Shown here piece by piece: positions 48,150 through 63,100 of a stretch of DNA of 64,000 nt. The stretch lies in NCBI GenBank assembly GCA_035048495.1, contig CM068542.1, positions 42,127,109-42,191,108 on the forward strand, written 5' to 3'. How positions within the stretch are numbered: position 1 is the first letter of the stretch; each line of letters starts with the position of its first letter. The position numbers and the translations under genes were made by a program. The notes beneath the pieces were generated by a model that searched no databases, was not told the DNA's origin, and worked only from the letters and a program-made list of their open reading frames with translations. The DNA is from Euptelea pleiosperma. Taxonomy: Eukaryota; Streptophyta; Magnoliopsida; Ranunculales; Eupteleaceae.

Positions 48150-51100
48150 TCAATATTTCTTCTTTTTGTTTGATCGGGATCCACTGCTATCATGTCCTCT
48201 TTTCTTGTTACCCTTGTGACTTTCCTTCTGTTTTCCATGTTTCTCCATTTTATTCTTATTGGACTTCACACTAATGAGACCACTTGAAGGTATCCTCCCT
48301 GCCCCATTTTGCAGAGCATTCTCAAACTCAGCTTCTCTGTCCAAAATGGCAAACTGTTGCAGGAGCTCTGGATTCAACGAACCCTCAGTCTCGGCTTTCA
48401 TTTTCTCCTACATGTGTCCAAAAATAAGTTCGAAACTTGCAACAACAAATAGAGAGAGAAAGAGACCACAAAAGAGTAATAAATATGCACACCTTGACTT
48501 GTTTCGCAGCATCATTTAGGTCATCATCCACGGATACATTGTGAGGTACCATCACAATCTGAATGCAATATAGAAAGAAAGGAATTCGCACCAGATATTG
48601 ATTACAATTTGCAAATTAAGGAAAGCAGAGAAAATGTATAAACAAAACATTTCAAAATTAATTAATAAATAACAGTACACATAGCACCTAATACTCTTTA
48701 AGGAATCAGGTCAGATGTTGTTCCTGTTGCTAAGACTGCTTATTGTATTGCTTCACTGTTATTTACATGAAAAAGACAAACATTCTTCTTTACTTACTTC
48801 TTTAAGTCGAGGTAGAGTTGAGTTGATCTCCTTGGATGCAATACTGCCCAAGTACTTGTGGAACTTTTTCATTACTTTAATGAACAGTGACAATATCTGC
48901 TGCCTCTCTAACTTCATCTCTCCCTGTAAAATCAAGAAGCCAAAGATTCTAAGTCCATTGCCAACTGTATGCTAAGAACTGCATGCAAGCAAACTATCCA
49001 TTGGTAATATCTGGTATATGTTAGAAAATACACTACTAAGCAGCAAGTTAATTCGTGACGATTTACCAGCAGAAAGTGGTTCAATCATTCATTGGATTAG
49101 TATCAAACCTCTATATAAGTGACATCTTGGCTTTGCAAGCCCATGAAGAGTAGAACAGAAGCCTGGGCATATGACAATGTAACTGGAAGCTTCTCTTGAA
49201 AATACTGATGAGCAAGGGTTGGTACAAGGTCTAGGATCTACAGAATAGAAAATCATTAGCCATTTTTAACAGAATAGAAAATCATTAGCCATATTTAACA
49301 AAATACTGGAAAACAATGAAAAAAACAACATGCAAAATCTATTTTCTTCCTATCTAACTTTCCCCCTTTTATAGGGTTACGTGAATTTCTCTTGCGAATA
49401 TACTGATAATGAATGTTGATTGAAAGAATTTGGGCATATGCAATGAAGACCAATGATGGCACCAGTGAGGAGCGCTTTGGTGCAGGTTGAAGGCACTAAA
49501 AGGGTGAGAGGAAGGCCGAAAAGGATGTGGATTTAGCTGGTAAGAAAGGATCTGAAGATACATACCTTAACAGAAGATATAGTGCTAGATTAAGTTCAAT
49601 GGCAAAATAGGATTCATGTTCACAAGGTGTACTTGTATTTGTACTTTGCGGATCATATATATATACTAGAAGCGCATCATGAATATAACCCTTTAAACTA
49701 TAGTCTCAAACTGAAGTTTGAGATTATCAACATTTCAAATTTTTAGAAATTAAGGAAAACACATTGCTTCTTGCCATGCCTCAACCACTGAGTGACAAAG
49801 AAAGACAAAAGACAATTGCAAGCCTGACCGATTCTTGATATCTTTGAGAGTTTAGCATGTGCTAGAGAGCACTTGCGGTTGCCGTAGATGTGGATTTTGG
49901 ACAGGCTCTAAAAATTTTGTAACTCAGGAAGAGCAATTGAAGTGTATCCATAGTCCAGTAAATCATCGTTGTCATCATATACTTTATCCCATCTATCTGA
50001 GGTAGGCAAATCTCTCCATTGTCTGTCCCGAGCCCGGATAAAGGGGGAGGGTTATGTCAAGTTGACGTGTCAAATCTCTTCACGAGTCAAGTAAATACTA
50101 ATCACCTTAAAATATCGTGAATTGAGAGAAGCAACACATGCTCACAAAGCTCATTAAGCAGCTTTTGATGAGGTCACCCGAGTGTGGACGGACCCTTGGT
50201 GACACTAAATCTGTGATTTAGTGAAGTTCCATATCCTCTATCTAATCTATGTGTCGGGTCTGCATTACCATATTTATAACTAAGAGATAGGAACTCAGCG
50301 TTTCAAGTAGCCAAAAAGGCAGAGAAAAAGAAGAGAATATTAAGAACTCGAGAGAACCCAATTCAGAGAAGGCTCTGAAGTTCTTAATGAGAAATACTTG
50401 TGAAGCTTAACTGCTTTATAGCCAAAATGATGCCCGTACAAGTGGATTTATGAACGAACCACTGTTCAGGGACAGACAGATATGTAAATACTGGGTCTGC
50501 AGGGACACCCGATCAAATGTGCCCTTTTAACCACACTTAGTCACGCCTACCATATCCAACCACCTGAATTGATTGGTTGTGATTGCAACCTTTCAAAGGG
50601 TTGAATCTTCTCAAACTATTGCGCACAGATCAATGACACAAATGGGGCTTGTTTAAGGATCCAAATTTGGAAAGATCGGGATCCTCAATGAACGAGATAA
50701 AATTACTAGGCCAGCAGTGTTAACTTCGCTACAAAACATCCTGAGTGGTCAATTGCTCCACCTTGGTGTCTGAGGCTGATGGGTCCATGACATTACAAGC
50801 CAACAGCATAAAGTCAAGCAATGGCGAGATTTCCCAAATGAATATGAAAATGGGTCGGGCTCCGTTGACAGATATAAAATGACAGGGTCACACTGTTACA
50901 GGACTCTGACTGTATGGATGTTTGTCCTATCCCATGGTGGACCTACAAACCAAAAATCAGCCTGATCAGTGATTTATAGGATTTGGATTGGACTTATTTT
51001 CATGGGCTGATCTCAACTGTGGGAATTTGAGCAGTATTTGAGGTACAAAGATGCAACACTTATAAATCACTAATCAGGCTGATATTTGGTTTGTAGGTCC

Positions 51101-54100
51101 ACCATGGGATAGGACAAACATCCGTACGGTCAGAGTCCTGTAACAGTGTGCCACCTGGCTTATATTGTGTCCCTGTCATTTTAGATCTGTCAACGGAGCC
51201 CAACCCTAAGAAAATTTGGTTATTTTGGCTTACTATACTTTGGCTTCATGTTAAGTTATTAATTAATGACGCTATGAAGGTTAGGGTAATCATTTGTGGA
51301 GATGCTTACTAGCATAACAAAGTCGATGTTTACGGCTAAGAATTTGAGATTATGCAATCAGATGGTTAGAGGTTCACATTCTGTCACCGTTGTGCTCATA
51401 CACAGTTTCGGAAGATCAATTGATCAACAGTTAGATTGGTGTCTACAAAGTGCATTGTGGAATTTTTCGGGCTAATCTAAAGTAGGTAATACTGTAATAG
51501 ACCAAGAAAAAGAAAAAAAAACAGTTCATGTACCTAAACTTCAACTTTTATTGGTGGGTCTGGGACTTGTAAAACTTTGAAGACTTGGTGTTTCTGTCAC
51601 CTTTGTACTCTTGTGTATTCTTTTTTCTTTTTGCTTAAAATAAATAAATAATAGATAGCAACAACAAATTACATAGAGGGGGATCAACATCCAGTTGATC
51701 CTTGAAGCCAGCCCTCGGAGTGGTGATGCTTGGTGGTATGCAATTATGCACGATTAGATAAAAAAAAAACCACTCACAGGCAGAGCTCTAATAATGTGTA
51801 CTCAAGGTGAACATGTTTTGTATTAAATATTAGGAGTTCGAAATTTTGAGAATGCCCCTAATAGTGTAAATTCCACTTGCTATAGAGTAGAATATAAATT
51901 AGAAAATATGTGAGGTATGTGAAGATCTATAATTTTGGGTAGTCTCGTAAAAAAATTAAAAATGAAATAAGTAGGATAAAATTTGATTATATATAATTGA
52001 AATCTAACATTTTGTGTATAAAAAGTATGACATGTACGTGTGTAGTGAAGGAGACCTCTATTTGTGTAGAATATATGTGAAACAAGAAAAAATATGAGCA
52101 TATATGCATGTAATCTGTGCTTAAAAATGTGAACAGAATAAGAGAAACTTTTCAACCACTTCTCTTACTTCTTCATTTTCCTATATCTATCGTATTATAT
52201 AATCGAGGATGACTATACAGAAGTCTATTCAAGAGAAACGTATCCTACAGAACATTCTAATAACTTGTATCCCTATGCTACGAGTTTGTATAAAGTATAA
52301 GAAATTGGAGATAATACATTCTGCACACTGGAACAATGTAAGTTCATATTATTTTCATTAGAGATTATTACTAATTAACTATAGGATAACAAAATAATGA
52401 GCCAACTGTATGTGAGTTTGTCTTAAACATAAATACCAATTTCCTTCGATAAAAAATACTAATTTGAACAACGCTATTTTCATTACAAGTTTAGAACTAT
52501 ATTTTCAGTAATTTATCCAAAAGTGAAAAACTTAAGAACAATTTCACTTTCATAATTCACACAAACAAATGTGGACAGAATGCATAATAGTGGCTAATGA
52601 GAAACAAAAATGTGCAGTTGGCAACCTTACCATATGAAAATCTACAAGATTGTCCACATAAGCTTCTAGTCGCTTCATATCATGTGGTGATAATATTTCA
52701 TTCAGTGAAGTGAGAAATCCATTTGAGGTGCACAACATCAGTTCCGGTTCTGTGAAGTTGATCTTCGGGTCCAAGATACTAGAACATTATAGGTAAAATG
52801 AGCATAATGAATTGAAACTCATATCCGAAGAACGGTAAATTTTAAAACCTGACCTCATAGCAAGTTTATACTCCATTGTTCGAAAACTAGAAAGCAGGAG
52901 TCTGGCAAACCTTCGTCTGAAATCTGGAAGTAACCCACAAACTTATAAGTTCACACAACCAACAGGCCAGATCTGGAATTTTTTTCTTCATAGCATGGAC
53001 TCACCTTGATAAAATGGACTGAAAAAGCCCCATTGATCTGATCCACTGACTTCAATTTCATCATTATTCAGTGGCTTAATGATCATGCATGTATGCTCCC
53101 CAGTCACAGTACTCTAATGCACCAAAAGGAGATGTCACAATACCAATTAGTCCTCCAAAAACTTTTTACTAAACATCATATAACCACAACGTAATGAGGA
53201 AAAAAAATAGAGCAATCATAACTTGAATCTGGCCGATGTAAAATGGGGCAAACTTGTGTTTTCTCCAAAAGCGGTAAAGATCAAGGGTCAGTCCAAATGA
53301 GACACCAATGTAATGGAGCTTTTCCGGTTTTCGTTCACGAAGATGCACAAGCAGATGTGGAAGATTTGCTCTTGGCTTTATATTTTCTTCCAGCAATGAA
53401 ACCTGAAAGCATGGTACTCTTTAAACTTAGAATTAAATCACAAATTCTAGGACACAAATGACAATAATAAACATTCAAAACTAGCTGAAGAATTTTTGAC
53501 ATCAAACTAAGATTTTAGAATTTAGACAGAACTGCAGTTCTTTTAAAAGCTAATACCATTTGAATTTCAGTTGCATCCATACATGCAGTATTGATCAGAT
53601 AAGAATGGTCTTGACTCTTAAGAAATACTGTGGACATAATATTAATTATCTACTTTGCAAGAACAAATATTTCTTATTTTGGTCCAACCACAAAAATTTG
53701 GAAACAAGCTTTATACAGTAGACCATCAACTAAGCTTCATTCTAAAATCTCAACTGGAAAGTATCATATGCCACCAACTCTAGTTCATAAATGGACCTTC
53801 TCTGCTGCTTCTGTAATTTTGACAGGGAGCTTCTCCAGAACTTGTTCAACATCTATCTCAGTGATAGGAGTCAACTGTCCTTCATAGTACCTGCAGACAG
53901 TAAATCTGTAAATTCCTTAATATATGTGCCAAAGCAAAACCACATCCTTATCATTTTATCCTTAAAAAAACCGATTGCTTTTTAATTTTAATGTATTCCT
54001 CCAAATTCGTATTCTTATTTAGCAAGAAAATATGTAATCCTGCTCATATGGTGTGAAATCCCAAGCTTGGGATTTCTCAGTTTTTCATTGAATTGGGATA

Positions 54101-57100
54101 ATTTACAAAACTTGTGAAACTGTACACACTACCAAAGAAAAGTTTCCAATTTCTAGCAAGATATATAAATGTCATCTGCGTCCACTATGCATTTTGAAGT
54201 ACCCATAGACAATTGAACTCAGATTTATAGTCATATGTGAAAGCCGCGTCATAACTGACAACCGGAGCAGTATGGAGGAAGCAAAACGCAAAGCAAAATG
54301 AAGTCAACCACAAATTGATAAATATGACAGCAGAATGGATTGCCAAATGTAATAAGCAAAATTTTACTTTAAAACAATTTAGTCATTTATCAAATAAAAA
54401 TGGTGCTGCATTGCCAGTCCCAACCCCAGGAGGTTGGATACGTCAGATAGGAGCCGGTATAGAACTTCAACAATATGCTTTCACATGAATCCTAATTCTT
54501 TGTTCAATCTCATTCTGGACTCTGGCGCATTCCCTGGATGTAATACCCTACTAAAATTGTAAGCATTTGTAGAGGACATGGCCCTGGAAAGACTGGAATG
54601 GCGGAACAGGATTCAGGTGCCCAATCCCAACTAGTTTGGACAAGAATTGGATGATGATGATTAAAAACAAATACTAATAAGCAACATTGAATATCACTAA
54701 AAATGGTAAATGATTCTAGATAATTGGAAGGATGCATTAGCATTGTTACAATGACCCATATGGCGGCTTCCCTAGCACAAGTATTGTTGTTGTTTTAGGT
54801 TGTCACCAATATGCTTAAGATTGAGAGAGAGAGAATGGAGGGTAGGGAAAGAAGGAAGAGATTAGGGTTTGAGAGAGAATGGGGAGATTGAAGTGAATGT
54901 TCAATCTCCCATAAGTGATATGGGGAAACCCCTTCTACAAATAAAGGAGAAATCGTGTGGGTCAAGTGGGGGGCCCACCACTTAACCCACTAACATAAAA
55001 AGGGATTGTAGGTTAAGTGGGTGGGCCCACTACTTAACCTCTATACAAATAGATAATAAACCCTAAGTGGGGTAGTGGGACTCAGCCCACTAAGTGCACC
55101 CCCACATGGTGTACATAGAATCCAACAAGTACTACAGTTGAACTTTTACTGTCACAGAGCATGCCATGAGATAATAGACCACACAAGTCCATGCCTGGAT
55201 TCTACTTACCTAGGTGAATTTCCCAATGCCCCTATCATTGATGATTCTAGATGTGTGGTCCTCACTTCCCTTTTTCAGCCAGTCAACGTTGTTCATCACA
55301 TTTCTTTGATTTCATGATTTGTTAAGAGCCTTGAATGTAAGCACTCCTACTTTTATTATCCCTTTTTTTAATAAGAAGAGTATAATATTAAATGAGGGAG
55401 GGAAAGAACCCTGATGATGGCCCAGCTTGCCTCATGGTGGGATATCGCTCAACTTGATCAGTGACAGCCAAGCCTACATATTTGGGGTCTCACATGAACC
55501 CTCATACCCATTTCCTTTACCATAGTGACAAAATTGATTGCTTAAACCATAGATGCTGCCTTCAACAGTATGCTCCTGTGAAAATTTCAAGTTGGCAATG
55601 GAGATTCTAAGCTAAATGCGTTCCTCCCTGAGGTGTTGAGCCTGTAGTTCAATTGGTTGACAATCAATACTGCAACTATGATGCTGCAGGTTCGATCCTA
55701 AATTTCCAACAAAAGAAACACATTTCCTCCCAAGGATCCAAAACACTAGATGCGAAGGGTCCAAGGAGCTCAAGTAGAACCTAGATTTATAGTAGACCAA
55801 TTGGTCTGTCGACGCAATTGGTAAATGGGGCAACACCGTTCAGAGTCAAATTCGAAGTAGAGGGAGAAAACAAATAGACATATGTTGGGCAAAAACAAAT
55901 AGAAAAGAGGGATCATAACTAATTGTACATTGATGACAAAAGCATAACATCATGAAGCCAGAACAAATGATACTCCAGAAGAAAAAAGGGACATATTCTA
56001 GATTTCATATCCTGAATATTTGTGATTTTTCCTAGAATTTATCTGTTAGTTTTATGAGGTTCTAAAAATTCTCAAATAATCAGACAGATATTTTTATTTT
56101 CAAATGTTTCTTTTTTTGGGTTGGTGGGGGGGGGGGGCTAGTTGTTAGAAAATACAATGAACATGACTGAGGAACATCAAGTTCAAGCTGATTTCAAGGT
56201 CATGGGGGTTCCATTGCATCTCCAATGTGCCTTGTAGAAGCAGATAGAAAGAACCCAAAGTTAAAGAGGTGTACCTTGTTAGAAGCTCCACTGCAGTTGA
56301 ACCATATCCAAGCTACAACAAATCAGATAGAACATTTACAAGCTTATCCACAAAATATTAGTGAATAAAGACAATTTGGTATGCATAAAGCATAGAATTT
56401 ACCCTCATGGCACTTGGGTGGACAGCTATGCGTACAATTCGAGCACCTGAAAGACTTGGAAAAACTGTGTCCTGAAACTGCTCACAAAATTTCCAAGGAA
56501 TTTGATCTCCAAAGGGTTGATAACCGTCGCTCAAACTTTTGATTGCAGACTTGCGAGAAATTTGTCCTTCAAGGCAGACCTGTAGAGAATATGATCTTAA
56601 AATGATGAAGATGATGATGCATTTTCTGATCATCTTGCAAATAAAAAATGTGAATGGCAAATAATGAGAACGTGTGAATATGCTTCATATGCAATTGAAT
56701 CGTCGTTATAACGTGCGGCTATTAACTAGTAAAAAGGATCTCTCTATAAGAAGAAAGGAAAATACAACAAACAGGTACCAGATTTGAGTAGTGAGATTAA
56801 GCATTACTGAGATATTCAAGGTCATTTTACACAACAATCACTACAAAATCAGAAGAAACTCCTTGGAGTTATTGAAGACTCATTTCGGAACGACCAGTTT
56901 GCTGTGGTAACTGGTGATTAATGAAAGTGATCAGGGTAATAGAAAGATAAAACTTATAGAAACATTCTCAAGTTCTACTTGTTCTGCCCTATGTCTAACA
57001 TCAATTTAGCATCTATGTTAAATGGTTCTTAAGGGCGTAACCTGAACAACTAACTAATATGTTTCAAATTGATAGCATACTGTATTCACAAATAATTTTC

Positions 57101-60100
57101 AAATGGATATACTACATTTTAAATCAAGAGATGACCTAGGAATAGGCCATTTTTTACTCATTCGTATGCCTCAGCAACCCTCCCCACCCATTTCCCGCGA
57201 AAAAAAAAAACCCGCCCCACCACCACCTCGAGAAGGTAGAGGATTTTGAAGTTCCATAAAAGAAAAAAAAAACATTTCAATATGTTTATATCATAGAGCA
57301 TGCAATGCACACAGACAACCCCATTATAAGTCTCTGTGTACAAGATGTTAAGCCACCGCAGGTATGGCTCTAACACAATGCATTGATGCAACCACATTGA
57401 GTGTAGAAGCCAACACAGATCAGCTACGGGCACATAAAAAGTATGCACAACTATTGTTGCATAGAAGCGTCATGTAGTGCATTAGATGGTCCTCAATGGC
57501 TGTAACAAGGCCTTGTTGTGCTCTCAGACTGTTTCGCATCATTGCATGTTACTCTGTCGTGCCCTAAACGGCTCCCAACCCAATCAGCATCAGAAAACCC
57601 CATCATAGATACAAGTTTCGACGGGCGATATATCAGGCCTTTACCAGGAGACCCCTTGAGATACCGTAATATACGATACACAGCATCCCAATGAAGATGT
57701 CGTGGAGCATGCATAAACTGACTGATGACCCCTACGGCAAAGATAATATCAGGCCGAGTGATAGTGAGATAAATCAACTTTCCAACCAAACGATGATAAC
57801 GACATGATCAGCATAACACTCCCCATGTTCAGCATCAAGCTTAACAGTAGGATCCATAGGAGTCTTAACAGGCCGGCAACCCAACGTACCAGTCTCAGAG
57901 AGGAGATCCAACACATACTTCCGCTGAGATAAAACATGACCAGATTTGGAACGGGCAACTTCAACTCCAAGAAAGTATCATAGAATACACAAGTCCTTCG
58001 TATGAAAGTGCGTCTATAAGTGGGTTTTCAAACAAACAATACCATGAGCATCACTCCTAGTAATAATGATGTCGTCCGCATACACAATCAGAACAATAAC
58101 ACCCGAGGATGTCCAACGAATAAAGACCGAGTGATCAAAAGAAGAGTGTTGGAAACCATAACGAATCACAACCGCACTGAACTTGTCGAACCAGGCTCGA
58201 GGGGGCTGTTTCATGCCATTGATAGCCTTCCGCAGTCGGTAGACCAAATTAGAGTTACCAGGAACAATATAGCCTGAGGCTGCTCCAAATAAACTTCCTC
58301 CTGTAGGTCCCCATGGAGGAAGGCATTCTTTATATCAAGTTAATGTAAAGGTCAATCACAACACACTGCCATAGAAATAAGAACTCATACTGAATTGAGC
58401 CGTGCCACGGGAGAAAAAGTCTCAAAATACTCTACACCAAAGGTTTGGGTATAACCCTTGGCAACGAAGCGGACCTTCAGGCACTCCACTGAACCATCAG
58501 GAAGATACTTGACATTGTAAACCCATTAGCACCCCACAATCTGCTTGCCCAGAGATAGGGAGGTAAGATCCTAGGTCTGATTTTGACGAAGAGCACACAT
58601 CTCATCCATAGCCACTTTCCAACCAGAAGACGATAATACTAGAGTATATGAGGTAGCAAGAGACACAGAAGACAAAGCAAGGGTAAAGAAACGGAAAGAT
58701 GGAGATATGCGATCAAGAGAAACAAAGTCAACAATAGGATGTTGTGTACACTTACGGGAAGCTTTCCGTAAAGCGATAGGGAGATCAGACGAAGAGGCTG
58801 GGGAAGGGGCACGCAGGACCTCAGGAGAAGCTTATGTTGGTTGTGGGGCAAGAGTCCAAGAAACCACGGGCTAAGTCTTGGGGCGCTGATAAACCTGAAG
58901 GGGAGCATCTGTAGAAATTGGTGGATCAACAACAGGTACAACTGGCATAGGAACAATAGATGAAGGTAGGACTAACCGCTCCCCCTGACCTGAGGATATC
59001 AAATCAGAGTCAAACTACTGACCAAATGATGAAAAAAGGTAGACTCAAAAAAGGTGACATCAGCACTAACATAATAGCGACGAAACTCGGGACAGTAACA
59101 ACGATAACATTTTGGAGTCCGTGAATACCCCACAAAAAGACACTTGAGGGCCCGTGGTGAAAGCTTATCATGACCAGGCCCAAGAATATGAACAAGAGCA
59201 ACACAACCAAACACACAGAGAGGAAGACTAAACAGACAACCATCAGGATATAATAAGAACGGAGAACTACTATGAAGGACAGATGACGACACACGATTAA
59301 TGAGGTAACATGCCGTAAGAACGGCATCTACCCAGAAAGATTTGGGAACCTGCACGTTAAACATGAGAGTACGAGCAACATCCAAGATATGGCAATGTTT
59401 GCACTCAGCCACCCCATTTTGTTAGGAGGTGTGAGCATAAGAAGTCTGATGGATACTACCATTTTCAGAACAAACAACTAAATAGTGGATTGCATATACT
59501 AGGCATTATCAGAATGAATCACCTCACCGATGTACCAAATTAAACTAAGATTTCTTTACAGAACGTGGTAAAAACACGAGGTAATTCAGAACGCTCTTTT
59601 AATAAAAACAACCATGTCATGCGAGAGAAATCATCCACAACTATAACAAAGTAATGAAAACTAGATAAACTCTTTATTCTTGCAGGACCCCAAATGTCTG
59701 TATGGACTGATCAAAAGGACTAGGTTTACGACACTCGACACGACTAGGAAAAGAACTATAGTGATGCTCGCCTAGTTGACATGCTTCACATTCTAAAACA
59801 GACAAAGGACTCGAATTAGGAATTAACTGACGCAACTCGAACAACGACAAATGTCCCAAATGAAAATGCCAATGTAAAAGAGACACGGTTGCACTAAGTG
59901 CAGAAGCATGGCCACCAGAATCCAAATAATAAAGCCCATTCTTCTCACGCCCCAAACCAATCACTGTCTTCGTCCTGATGTCCTGGAAACACACGAAGAT
60001 GGAGAAAATGTCACTAAGCATTGCAAGGCTTTAGTTATTTAGCTAATACATAAGAGGTTAAAAGGAAAATCTGGAACATACAAAGCAGATGAAAGAGAGA

Positions 60101-63100
60101 TGAAGCAGGATGAATATCACCCTGCCCCATCACTTTGCGAGTGGAGCCATGTGCTAAAATAATTTTATTTCTAGAAGACCAAAAATTGGAGAAGATAGAG
60201 GATATACCAAACATATGAGCACTTGCACCAGAATCAATGACCCAAGGAGACTGGGCAACTAAACATGCTAAATTACTTGTGTTAGCCAAGTTGGTTGCAG
60301 GTTTGGAGGAGGAACTAGTCGTAAGAGAACTCAACTTCTAAAGGACTTGGCCAAGCTGAGTCGTGTACTCCTCATAAGAAACAGTGGAGGATGATGTGTG
60401 AGTAGGCGGGGCCTGAGAAGAGGAAATCTCGATGGTAGGCTGAGACGAGGCATCGGATGCATGATTAGCCCAAGTTGGCTTCCCCCACTTATCCCAGCAA
60501 GAATTCTCGGTATGTCCATTGTAGCCACAGTAAGTACACTTCAACTCACCACGACCAGCACGACCCCCATGACTACTAGGACCACTACGGCCACCACGAA
60601 AGCCACGACCAGTACGGCCAACACGTCGACAACCACGACCACGAGTGCTCTTAGGACGACCACTAGAAAGCAACGTTGATGACTCCTTGGAACTAGAGGA
60701 AGTGACACCGCCCAATGACGCCCGCTGAAGGCCGGAATAAGCATTGGCTGCACTTGGTAAAGACTCACTGGCTAGAATTTGGCCATTGATCGAAGAGTAC
60801 TCTAGGTTTAGACTAGAGAGAAATAGAGCTACCTGAAACTCTTCACGTTGTCATTTTTGGAGTTCTAGATCAGTTGTGCGAGGTTGATAGATCTGCAGCT
60901 CCTCCCACATACCCCTAAGAGCACTATAATACTCACTGAGAGATCTCGTGCCCTGCTTTGTAGTAAACATGGTCTCAAATAAGTCATAAATCCTAGAAAC
61001 ATTCTTGTCATGGGAGTACAACTCTTTCAAGGCGTTCCAGATCTGCTTGGCGATGTCCAAGAAGATAGCATTTGAAGAGATGGTGGACTCCATACTATTC
61101 CATAGCCATGTCATCACCATCAAGTTATCACTCATCCAATCTTCATATGATGTATCATCAACTTTAGGCGGATCCTCGACCAAAAACTTGGATTTCTTCT
61201 TGGCACATAGAAACACTTCAACTGAATGAGACCACTACAAATAATTGGTGCCATTGAGTTTCACCGAGGAAATTTGGGTACCGAAGCGGTCAGACATACC
61301 CCAAACAGTGGTTTTCTCATCACTAGAGGTAGCCATAACACGATAAGAAGCACCACAAGGTGAGCAACACCACTAACAGACTACAAACAGCATGGTCACA
61401 CCATGTAAATCCACACCGAAACAGTCCACTGTATAGACCCGTTCACACAGTCAATAAAACAAATACTTGGCGAGCATTTCACACAGCAACTACACCAAAA
61501 GACAACGTGCAAATGGAAAGAACACTAAGAAGCTGACGTCAATCACCTAAGAACATTGGAGAGGTTACAGCCCCAACCAACCAGCATGTGTAGAGGGAGA
61601 GAGATCACCATGAATGCACTCAACTGCTGGCAGCAGCACTAAAAACAACTTGGAAAGGTGCAGCAGCAGAAAAAAAAAAAGGTTCAAATCAACTCACCTT
61701 AAAGAGAAGTCATCCAAGAATACCTGCAGAAACTTATATTTGCAGCTTCAAGACAGAACAACATCAACACACCCAACGAACACTTGTAAAAACCTCTCAG
61801 CATCCAATAGGGTTCACCAGAACCTCCGGCAACCACACAAACCATGCCCAAACTCCACAGATAGGAGGACTACAGCAGCCCTCAAAACGAAATAGAAAAG
61901 AGTTGACAGGAAGCAGAAACGAAGTGTTTGAAGGGAACGAAAAAAAAAAGGAAGAGAAGAGAAGAGAAGAGATTATAGGAAGATAAGAGGTTTACAAAGC
62001 AATCAGAGGTGCTCTGATACCATGTGGAGAAGTTAGGGTATGGGACAAGAAGAAAGATGGAGAGAAAAGGAGAATCATCAACTAGAGAAAAACTTCTCTA
62101 ATCGACCCCAAATATAAAGACAATGAGTCAAAAAAGGACAAAACTGCCCTTAGACTCTTACACATCATAATAAGCACCTATAACACAAATAATAAGAACT
62201 CTAATACTCTCAAATGTTCATTCCTCTCTCCTTTTTATTATTCCTCTTCTTTCTTTCTCCTAAATCCTTACAGATTTAACACACATCTAAGCCCAATTAT
62301 CGTATGAATAGGGGTGTTAATGGACCAGGCTTGGGCGGGGACTAGTATACCTAGGTCCAGCTCGAGCCGGACCTAAGCCCCATGACGGACCTAATAACTT
62401 TTTCTAGACCCCCATTAAAATATCTACAAGCCCAGGCCCATCCCCTACTGACTCATTAACTCATCTTGAGCCAGGCCAAACACCATGATTCTGATTTAGT
62501 TTTTGACTTTTAGTTAGTTTTTAATCATGGATACTAGTTATATATAATATAAAAGGGGTAGAGTTGGCCTAACACTCTTAGTTATAACTAAGGGCCCATC
62601 AGGCTTAGCTTGTCAAATTCGAGCCTGGTAATCGGGCCCAAGAATCAAGCCCATGCCCAGCCTGTTGTGCTTAAAAATGCAAACCAAGCTCGGCCCATTA
62701 GCACTCTTATATGAACCTCGATGGAATAAGATCCAAGAGAACAAATTCTTAATTTTTACCCGATGACCGAGTATTGATTTCACAAAACATAACAAATCGT
62801 TATACTTAAATAACACAAGCTAACTTATCGAGAAAAACAAAAGCATAACTTTCAGAGAATAACTGCATTTCTCCCCATAAATAATAACCATCACAACAAT
62901 GGTAATGGGAACACTACAACAGTAATAATGGCTTCATCTTCCATATCTCTAAATTAGTGAATAACTAACATCTCAAAACAACTCAAGACCTTGACTTTCT
63001 TCTATAAAGGATTAAGGTACATGCACCTTTGACAAGTCAGTTTATGAGTTTGTGCATAGAGATATCCCCATACACAATGTGAATAAATTGATATTTTTAA

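Larger units (their letters stand above)
57490..62281 (-). mobile_element. Ty1/copia retrotransposon with one LTR, decayed
   Basis: This lies in the sense direction within a NAT10 intron. From right to left (minus strand): a 5' LTR of about 259 bp (62023-62281), the primer-binding site TGGTATCAGAGC complementary to initiator tRNA-Met (62011-62022), gag, protease, integrase, reverse transcriptase and RNase H in copia order. The sequence stops soon after RNase H near 57490, and no second LTR was found further left, so the 3' end is deleted. Confidence 0.88.

Noticed and set aside
51880..52155. Minus-strand frame of 91 codons in a NAT10 intron
   Set aside because: AT-rich, low-complexity composition (Phe/Ile/Tyr/His) with no family resemblance; probably random intron sequence.
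54830..55140. A solo LTR with TG..CA ends
   Set aside because: The composition suggests an LTR-like leader, but I could not find matching ends or a target duplication.
55645..55698. A tRNA gene
   Set aside because: A and B boxes are present, but no paired acceptor stem or convincing anticodon arm is visible.
60398..60679. Thr-rich plus-strand frame of 93 codons
   Set aside because: It is the antisense shadow of the Gly/Arg-rich part of copia gag.
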